Under the pieces are notes generated by a model. The model was given only the letters and a program-made list of their open reading frames with translations. It had not been told where the DNA came from and did no database searches. Below are positions 55,900-62,000 of a stretch of 62,000 nucleotides of DNA, one piece after another. Numbering within the stretch: position 1 is the stretch's first letter; each line of letters opens with the position of its first letter. The position numbers and the translations under genes are program-made. The stretch covers positions 79,293,025 through 79,355,024 of the forward strand of contig CM043958.1 of the NCBI GenBank assembly GCA_014529385.2. The letters run 5' to 3'. Origin of the DNA: Adiantum capillus-veneris. Taxonomy: Eukaryota; Streptophyta; Polypodiopsida; Polypodiales; Pteridaceae.

Positions 55900-56707
55900 C
55901 ATTGGCCTCCAATGTTGGCTTGTTGTCTTGAGACTCTGACTCCTTCTTCTCCTTGGACCATCAATCCTTCTTAACGTGGCCCTTCTTACAGTTCTTACAT
56001 TTGAGAACTGACTTTGTGTGTGACTTGCTCCACCTTGAGCGATCACGAACCTTATGATTTCAAACCTCTCCTTTGATTTTCTCTTTGTTTTTTATGACAG
56101 TGCAATACTTGATGATTCACCTGTGCTTCTTCTTTTCATTTCCTTGCTTAGGAGAATACCCACAACATCATCAAACTTAAGAGTCTTTGTGTTAGAAACA
56201 AAGTTACTTACAACCATCACAAGGCTGTCCCAAATATCCAGTAGAGATGATTGTATAAGGAAGGATCACACTTCATTGTCAAAATTGACCTTCATCAATC
56301 AAAGTTGACTTATTTTGGTATTGAGGTTGTATAGGTGTTCTACAACTAAACCACTCTCTGCCATTTTTAGATTGAACAAGTGCTTCATGAGAAATACCTT
56401 ACTTGGATGTTGATGGTTTCTCATAGAGGCCATCAAGTGACTTCATAAAGTCCTCCGTGGTCTTCATCTCCGAAATGTTGAAGGCCACCATTGATGCCAA
56501 GCTTAGATGGATTGTTCCTAATGCCTTCTGGTGAAGGAGAATCCATGCTTCATTTTCCATTGTTGCGGGATTGTTTGTAAGACCACCTAGTGGCAAATAT
56601 AGTTCCTTTGGGTAGAGATAGTCTTCAATCTGCATCTTCCAATGTTGGTAGTTTTTTTCATTGAACTTCTCAATCTTGAGCTTACCTTCCTCCATCGTTA
56701 CTCCCAC
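55900..56707 (-). pseudogene. Element D gag and zinc knuckle
   Basis: The frame 56399-56707 starts MGVTMEEGKLKIEKFNEKNY and contains YQHWKMQIEDYLY and HLSLASMVAFNISEM, the copia gag block. About 400 bp downstream LKCKNCKKGHVKKD is a CCHC-type knuckle whose last Cys is replaced by a stop. It starts about 50 bp inside the primer site. Confidence 0.85.
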
Positions 56708-56756
56708 TTAATCCAAAGAATCTTTTCCTTGAGATACTTTAGCTACAAGAAAACCT

Positions 56757-56770
56757 TGCTCTAATACCAA
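56757..56770 (-). other. Element D primer-binding site
   Basis: On the minus strand ATTGGTATTAGAGC follows the 5' LTR, close to the initiator-tRNA-Met complement TGGTATCAGAGC. Confidence 0.8.
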
Positions 56771-56771
56771 T

Positions 56772-57517
56772 TGTTAGGAAATAGGGTGTAGCTAAATAGA
56801 TATTAGAGTGGTTTTACTTAATGGAGAGGGATAATTTTCAAGCACAAGAGATATTAGAGGGGAGAGAGAGAGAGAGAGAAAGAGAGAGAGCACGATATAC
56901 GTGGTTCACCCAATGTGGTCTACGTCCATGAGAAAGCATCCACTCAATGGCTTTAGTACTTGAAAATAGAAGTAGGTTACAAAGGGATTATACCTTTAAT
57001 GGAGCTCCCACCTTGATTCACTCTCACCACCTCACATACACCTTGTTTCATCAACTTCACAATGCATTTTGTGAAGAAGAGGCGTCCTTTTATAGGCCAA
57101 AAGGGTTACCCTCTCTCATGAGCGGCAACTTTGTGTAGTAGCCCTTGTGTAGACAAGTCCAAGTTAGACTCTCTCATGCATCCATGTGTAGCCTCCCCTT
57201 GAGAAGACAAGTCTGCCTACGTATCGGCCATCGGCCATTGACCATTGACTTTTGACCATCGATCGCCAGCCATTGACTAGTGGCAGCCACACCGGATAAC
57301 CGACCAACCGATCAGTCACTTTTCTACCATTTTTTGGCCACTTTTTTTTCCATAATATTTTGAGAAAAAGGGAATATTCCGATGGGGCTTGAATTTTTGG
57401 TTTTTCGACGAGAGATCTTTTCATGCATGATGGCTTTTGCTCATAATAGGGACCTTACAAATGCGCGGTTTTTAGAATAGAAAGTTACAAGGGGTAAATC
57501 AGGCTCCATACTTAACA
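56772..57517 (-). repeat. Element D 5' LTR
   Basis: 746 bp; begins TGTTAAGTATGGAGCC and ends CCTAACA on the minus strand. Outer flank CTTCC (57518-57522) equals 40958-40962. Confidence 0.9.
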
Positions 57518-57522
57518 CTTCC

Positions 57523-58030
57523 TCCATGCGCTTGCTTCCATGCTTCCCTTTCCTGCAAATGCCTTGCCTTTGCCACTGTCCACAAGTCCACACCCATTTG
57601 TTCATAGCCTTTGCATTGAGGATACAAAAGTTATTGATCGCTCATGATAGATTCATATTATGTCAAATAACTTTCCCTTTCCACAAGGCAAGTGTGAATT
57701 CATCCTTGCATCCTCCTTGTCTAACCATATGTGAGGCCATACATGCCTCTGGCTAGGACCGTAACCATAAAATCTTTGAGAGCCTTTAAAACCTCTTTAA
57801 AAATAACATCCATCATGCATGTACTACTCCACATATATCAATCTCCTTAACCACATGAACCAAGAGGTGGATTTGGCTAAGAATAACCAATTGAGGAAAT
57901 GCATCCTCAATGGCACACGGTTTCTACTGCAAGTGTTTGAGCAACACGGATGGCATCTATTTCAATTTCCTTTGAGCTCAAAAATCTACAAGAATACACA
58001 TAAGAATATACTAAGTTCTAGTTGAGGGTA
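57523..58030 (-). pseudogene. CACTA-2 transposase, DUF4218 part
   Basis: Minus-strand nucleotides follow CACTA-1 5514-6110 closely: the intron end and first exon bases (TTGTAGATTTTTGAGCTC against CCTGTAGATTTGTGAGCTC), the block corresponding to SQIHLLLHLVDEIAICGVV, and the segment before the D insertion corresponding to DAWKRSHGG. Reading continues across D into 40957, so D inserted into this exon. Frameshifts and stops throughout. Confidence 0.8.
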
Positions 58031-58039
58031 TTGTGTACA

Positions 58040-58440
58040 TAAAAAAGTCTAGTTGAGTGGAGTCATGTGGTGTACATTACTAACTCTTTGAGTTTGAAAA
58101 TAGCTTCCCTCACTTTCTTTTCCCGGCATATGCACATACTCTGTTCTCTTGAGATTCTCATTTTCTCAATCACAAAAACCCTTAGCGTGCCATTCTCTTT
58201 TTCAAGTACCGGTAAGTCTTTACCTTGTTTTTTTACGGTCTGTTGCAATGATACCAAGTACGCCATGATCATGGATTTTGATGTCGCTGGTTGAGTGGTT
58301 GTGTTTCTATCTCCACACTTAGGAAATTTTGGACCACTTTTATAATGGTTGTGGACCTTGTTGAAGAAGAAGAACCCTTGCGTGTGCCGGAAGACATTGT
58401 ATGTAAAATAAGAGAGGAGAGTTAACTTTCTTGAACTTCT
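58040..58440 (-). pseudogene. LINE ORF1 fragment (copy of 59640-59960)
   Basis: About 300 bp nearly colinear with 59637-59950, including MIMAYLVSL and a GACCTTGTTGAAGAAGAAGA-type stretch on the plus strand. It represents the coiled-coil N-terminus of the ORF1 protein of the LINE described next. No further domains. Confidence 0.65.
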
Positions 58441-58770
58441 TCACTTTGGAAATGCTGCTACAAAAATGCTTTTGATGACTTTGGTCATTTGAGTGTAGCT
58501 TGTGCCAGATGCGAGTTGTCTGTTGTTTTCTAAGAGATTGACACCCTCTTGTAGGATCTATACACTAGTCAAGACAGCTTCATCCTATCAATTTACAATT
58601 ATGTTCGTGGTTCTCACTATGTCTGAAATAAGACATGAGTGAGGTTAGGAAACCCACCCACAACACATATCCACAAGACTCACGTTACCAAAATTATGAA
58701 CCCACTTTCCCCTTAAGTTTCTCCAAAATATTCCACATGCATGTTTCTTTTCTTGGACTTGAAAAAGTTG
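58441..58770. other. Spacer between LINE fragments
   Basis: No supported gene. Confidence 0.5.
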
Positions 58771-59957
58771 TTACTTTACTTCCCATCTTCTTCTCTTCTC
58801 TTCTTCTCTTCGTATGCAACTGACTTTGATGGTTGTCTTTGTCCGTAGTTTCATCAAGCTTTTCAAGGACTTTTGAGCATCTTGAAATTCTTTACCAAAC
58901 CACATGTTGTGTGATCTATCTTTGTCAACACCATGGACATGATTTATGGCAAAGCATTCTTCGGCACAAGAACAAATAACTTTCTTGAAAGCTTCCCATT
59001 TAGTTTCCAATGGTGCATCATATTGAAGCTTTGTCATCCATAACTTTTGCTCAACCATTTCAATGTACATTGGTGCCCCTTTGAAATCCATACATAGTGA
59101 TACCTTCTCTTCCCTTTGACTGAGCTTCTAAATTAAAAAATGATTGATCTCTATACATGCAAGCATAAACGGAGGAATCATGATGAGGAATGTAACGACG
59201 TGCTACATAGTCCATACCTTTGGACATGCCAAAGTGGGTTAAGAAGAAATCAATAATGACAAGAGAAGGAGGCATCTTTAACTTCCCTTTGGGAATTCCA
59301 CAAATAAAAATGTTCTTGGAACGTCTCTCTTGTTCCTTCAGCTTCTCCACATCCACATTCTCAACATTCTTTGTATAAGCCATAGCTTGCATGTGGGAGG
59401 AATTAGGAACCATATTGCTACCACATACATCTTTCCAAGGCTTGTTTGTGCATACATAGTTCATGTTGCATACATCCCGGCTCATGGTGTCAAAATTCTC
59501 CTCTTTCAATACATGGTCGTGCTCTTCTTTGCTCATGGGTTCCTTCAAAGCATTCAAGCCTACAAGAGAGCGTTTACATTTTCCTTGACTTCCTCTTTAA
59601 GTTGCATCAAACATGCTGTTTGCATCTCAAGTGTCCTCTTGAGATTCTCATTCTAACTCAAGACCCCTTAGCGTGCCATTCTCTATTGCAAGTGTCCGTA
59701 AGTCTTCACCTTTTTTTGTTTACGGTCTCTTGCAACAATGATACCAAGTATGCCATGATCATGGTTTTTGATGTTGTTGGTTGAGTGGTTGTGTTGCTAT
59801 CTCCACACTTAAGAGATTTTGGATTGCTTTCTACAATGGTTGTGGACCTTGTTGAAGAAGAAGAGCCCTTCCAAGACATTGTCTGTAAAATAAAGATGAG
59901 AGTCAACTTTGTTGAACCTGTTAACTTTAGAAATGATTCTACAAAAATGCCTTCCAT
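58771..59957 (-). pseudogene. L1-type LINE: ORF1 and part of ORF2, internally deleted
   Basis: On the minus strand an ATG at about 59878 starts MSWKGSSSSTRSTTIVESN, followed by a coiled-coil-like stretch (frameshifted) and an RRM-like block KEQERRSKNIFICGIPKGK at about 59270-59330, as in L1-type ORF1 RNA-binding proteins. A separate frame 58771-59091 (LETKWEAFKKVICSCAEECF, WFGKEFQDAQKSLKSL) resembles the ORF2 linker between endonuclease and reverse transcriptase. The endonuclease is missing, so there is a deletion near 59080. Confidence 0.65.
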
Positions 59958-60125
59958 AACTTTGATTTTTTTTTTTTGGCTTTACATCAATGCATAGAGG
60001 GAATTGTGCTCTTTGATTGAATCTATAGATCACCTAAATTGGAGTTTGGATGAAGAAGTTATGATCAAAAGAGTTGTTGTCTACTAGGTCAGAAAACGGC
60101 TACACTAGAGAGAGAGAGAGAGAGA

Positions 60126-60181
<56 letters not shown>

Positions 60182-60387
60182 AATCATTGCATTGTCTATT
60201 TGTGAGGCAAGAGGGAGAGGGAAAGAGAGATGGAGATGGGGAGAGAGAGGAAGAGGGAGAGATAGGAGAGAGAAAGAGAAAAGAGAGATAGATAGATAAA
60301 GAGAGATATAAAAATAGAGAGAGAGAGAGGGGGGGGAGAGGGAGAATGAGATACATAGATAGAGAGAGAGAGAGATAAAGATGAAAA

Positions 60388-60444
<57 letters not shown>

Positions 60445-60480
60445 TACAGAGGGGGGGAGAGAGAGAAAGAGATACATAGA
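59958..60480. repeat. Compound GA/AC microsatellite region
   Basis: Unique sequence to about 60103, then (GA)n, (AC)n at about 60126-60163, (GA)n and a long GA/GGA-rich tract to 60480 that abuts the 3' end of LINE-2. Ser/Leu-repeat frames across it are artefacts. Confidence 0.9.
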
Positions 60481-61115
60481 TATATCAATTTTCTTATCAT
60501 CCTCGAAAGTCAAATAGGACCTATGGGACCAAAGTTATATGTGATGTAGTGTCTATGGATGATGAGTGACTCTCAATGCTCCAAAATTGTGGTGACAAGA
60601 GTCACAATGGAGAGCCCACACTGTGGCTGGGAGATGAATGTGTGTAGGTCTAAGTCATGGCTGAAAATGTGAGAGAAGCAAGTTTTGATGTGACCAAAAG
60701 TTGAGCACTCAAAAAGGTACTTCTTGAGAATCCAACACTTGATGTTTCCCGCATTACACATGTTCTCAAATGCATAATATGTTTTCTTTCCCGCTTCCAA
60801 TTGATTCATAGTGCATTCATGCCGCTTGCGATTGGATCGAACCTCAAGGTCAAGGTAGTAAGGGCTCTCAACAACTTCAAGTGTCTCATGGTTGTACACA
60901 ATGCATGGCTTCAACTTATGGTTGGTTTTTACAAGCATAACCTTTGTTTTGGATTCATTCACAATCAACCCACTATGCAAGAAAAAGTTATCACGGACAA
61001 CCATATGCTTTTGTGAATCTTCTAAAGTGTGTTCTAGAAGCACTACATCATCCGCATACAACAAAAGCATGATTACCGCATTGCAAAGAGTGGTGGTGGT
61101 TGTTGGACTAAACAC
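60481..61115 (-). pseudogene. LINE-2: reverse transcriptase end with internal deletion
   Basis: Same family as LINE-1. The minus strand reads LLYADDVVLLEHTLEDSQKH with the catalytic YADD intact, then VIVNESKTKVML-like and YYAFENMCNAGNIKCWILKK. It then jumps directly to the sequence that in LINE-1 lies near the 3' end (GAGCACTCA at about 60702 against 11250), so about 0.7 kb is deleted. The 5' side is truncated just before the YADD block. Confidence 0.8.
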
Positions 61116-61201
61116 GCGCTCCTGCGAGGCAAGAGTTTAGAACTTATGGTGGAGATGGATAGAGGCAGCAAAAGAAGACTGGAGAGGCGCAACAGCAAAA
61201 G

Positions 61202-61681
<480 letters not shown>

Positions 61682-61966
61682 GTGCCTACCATGGACACTC
61701 GGGCCTTATCTCGAGGGAAGCCCACGTTTGCCAGCATCGTGGAAACACCCCCAAAGGTGGACAGAGCTTTGAAGGAAAGGCTCGTAGCCGTCAAGTCTCG
61801 ACTTACCACAGTGCTGGAGAACTCCAACAAGGGAGAGATTGAAGAGAAGGAAATCAAGCCCAACATGGAGGTAGACATCACCCTCATAGAGAAGGTCAAG
61901 ACTCAAGTGAAGGATGCCATCTTCCGCAAAGTTGAAGTTCGTGTGGCATCCATGCTACACGAATGA
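61682..61966 (+). CDS. Hypothetical short protein, possibly ORF1 of a plus-strand LINE
   Basis: 94 codons: ATG at 61682 or, in better context (CTACCATGG), at 61691. It begins MDTRALSRGKPTFASIVETP and continues with charged, helical-looking sequence (VKSRLTTVLENS, KVKTQVKDAIFRKVEVR). I do not recognise a domain. Plant LINE ORF1 proteins can begin with a similar TFASIV-type stretch, and the CT-rich leader fits, but this is weak. A TGA ends it before the window edge. Confidence 0.35.
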   Translation: MPTMDTRALSRGKPTFASIVETPPKVDRALKERLVAVKSRLTTVLENSNKGEIEEKEIKPNMEVDITLIEKVKTQVKDAIFRKVEVRVASMLHE

Positions 61967-62000
61967 CAACGACAAGATTCTCTTGCTCTCAATGTTTGCA

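Larger units (their letters stand above)
40963..57517 (-). mobile_element. Ty1/copia retrotransposon D, with two insertions
   Basis: LTRs at 40963-43345 (3', enlarged by a solo LTR) and 56772-57517 (5'). The flanking duplication CTTCC occurs at 40958-40962 and 57518-57522. An initiator-tRNA-Met-type primer site follows the 5' LTR and a purine-rich tract precedes the 3' LTR. Internal order on the minus strand is gag, zinc knuckle, protease, integrase, RT, [element E], RNase H, which is the copia order. All parts are decayed. Confidence 0.9.
39230..58030 (-). mobile_element. CACTA DNA transposon copy 2, split by copia element D
   Basis: Minus-strand copy of the CACTA-1 family. Its 3' terminus starts at 39230 with CACTATGAAAATC and TTTACC spaced as in CACTA-1. 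Transposase sequence runs 39922-40957, is interrupted by D (40963-57517 with duplicated CTTCC), and resumes at 57523. It ends near 58030 within the intron before the DUF4218 exon, so the 5' half of the gene is missing. Confidence 0.8.

Overview
This is a repeat-dominated nuclear window from a land plant, with no complete host gene that I can recognise. The evidence is: spliced transposon genes with short GT-AG introns (74-93 bp), Ty3/gypsy chromoviruses and a Ty1/copia element primed by initiator-tRNA-Met-like sites, CACTA transposons of the TNP2 type, LINEs, a fragment of a plastid chaperonin gene, and long CT/GA/GT microsatellites. Large transposon nests with few host genes would fit a big-genome plant such as a fern or lycophyte, but the lineage is an inference.

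Layout. 1-2.6 kb: an unidentified Pro/Gln/Ser-rich reading frame (minus strand) and an array of palindromes built on CACTAATTAGTG. 2.8-7.5 kb: CACTA-1 (plus strand), with a nine-exon-scale TNP2 transposase relic between inverted clusters of TTACCGC/GCGGTAA motifs. 7.5-11 kb: non-coding DNA with homopolymer and microsatellite tracts, and a plastid CPN10 gene fragment lying between copies of a hairpin repeat. 11-13.2 kb: a LINE (minus). 14.7-37.1 kb: a four-level nest. A LINE (minus) contains short-LTR chromovirus C (15546-35324, minus, target duplication TTACT); C contains related chromovirus A (16894-31608, plus); A contains chromovirus B (20564-29500, plus, target duplication AGTCC). B is young, its LTRs differing at only a handful of sites, and still carries a 1568-codon gag-pol frame. 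37.1-39.2 kb: AT-rich DNA without genes.

39.2-58.0 kb is a second nest. CACTA-2 (minus) is split by copia element D (40963-57517, minus, target duplication CTTCC). D's 3' LTR contains a solo LTR of the B family (41248-42862), and D's pol is interrupted by a roughly 9.6 kb insertion called here element E (about 44.1-53.7 kb). 58.0-61.1 kb holds L1-type LINE fragments (minus); 61.2-62 kb holds a 131-bp CT tract and a short unidentified frame that may be the start of a plus-strand LINE.

Element E is the most notable part. It has four spliced or long genes in two convergent pairs: a 418-residue protein with a BAH-like domain, an unidentified protein of about 460 codons, a protein with a histone H3 fold that begins with the exact H3 tail sequence MARTKQT followed by a tail of about 195 residues, and a large transposase-like gene. 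Two near-identical foldback palindromes with arms of 66-100 bp lie between the convergent pairs. A mobile element carrying both an H3 variant and a BAH-like protein suggests an element that acts on chromatin; I do not know of such an element, but its mobility and function are inferred. Its genes are interrupted by in-frame stops (four TAG, one TGA), each explicable as C-to-T change at CHG or CG sites, so this copy is probably silent.
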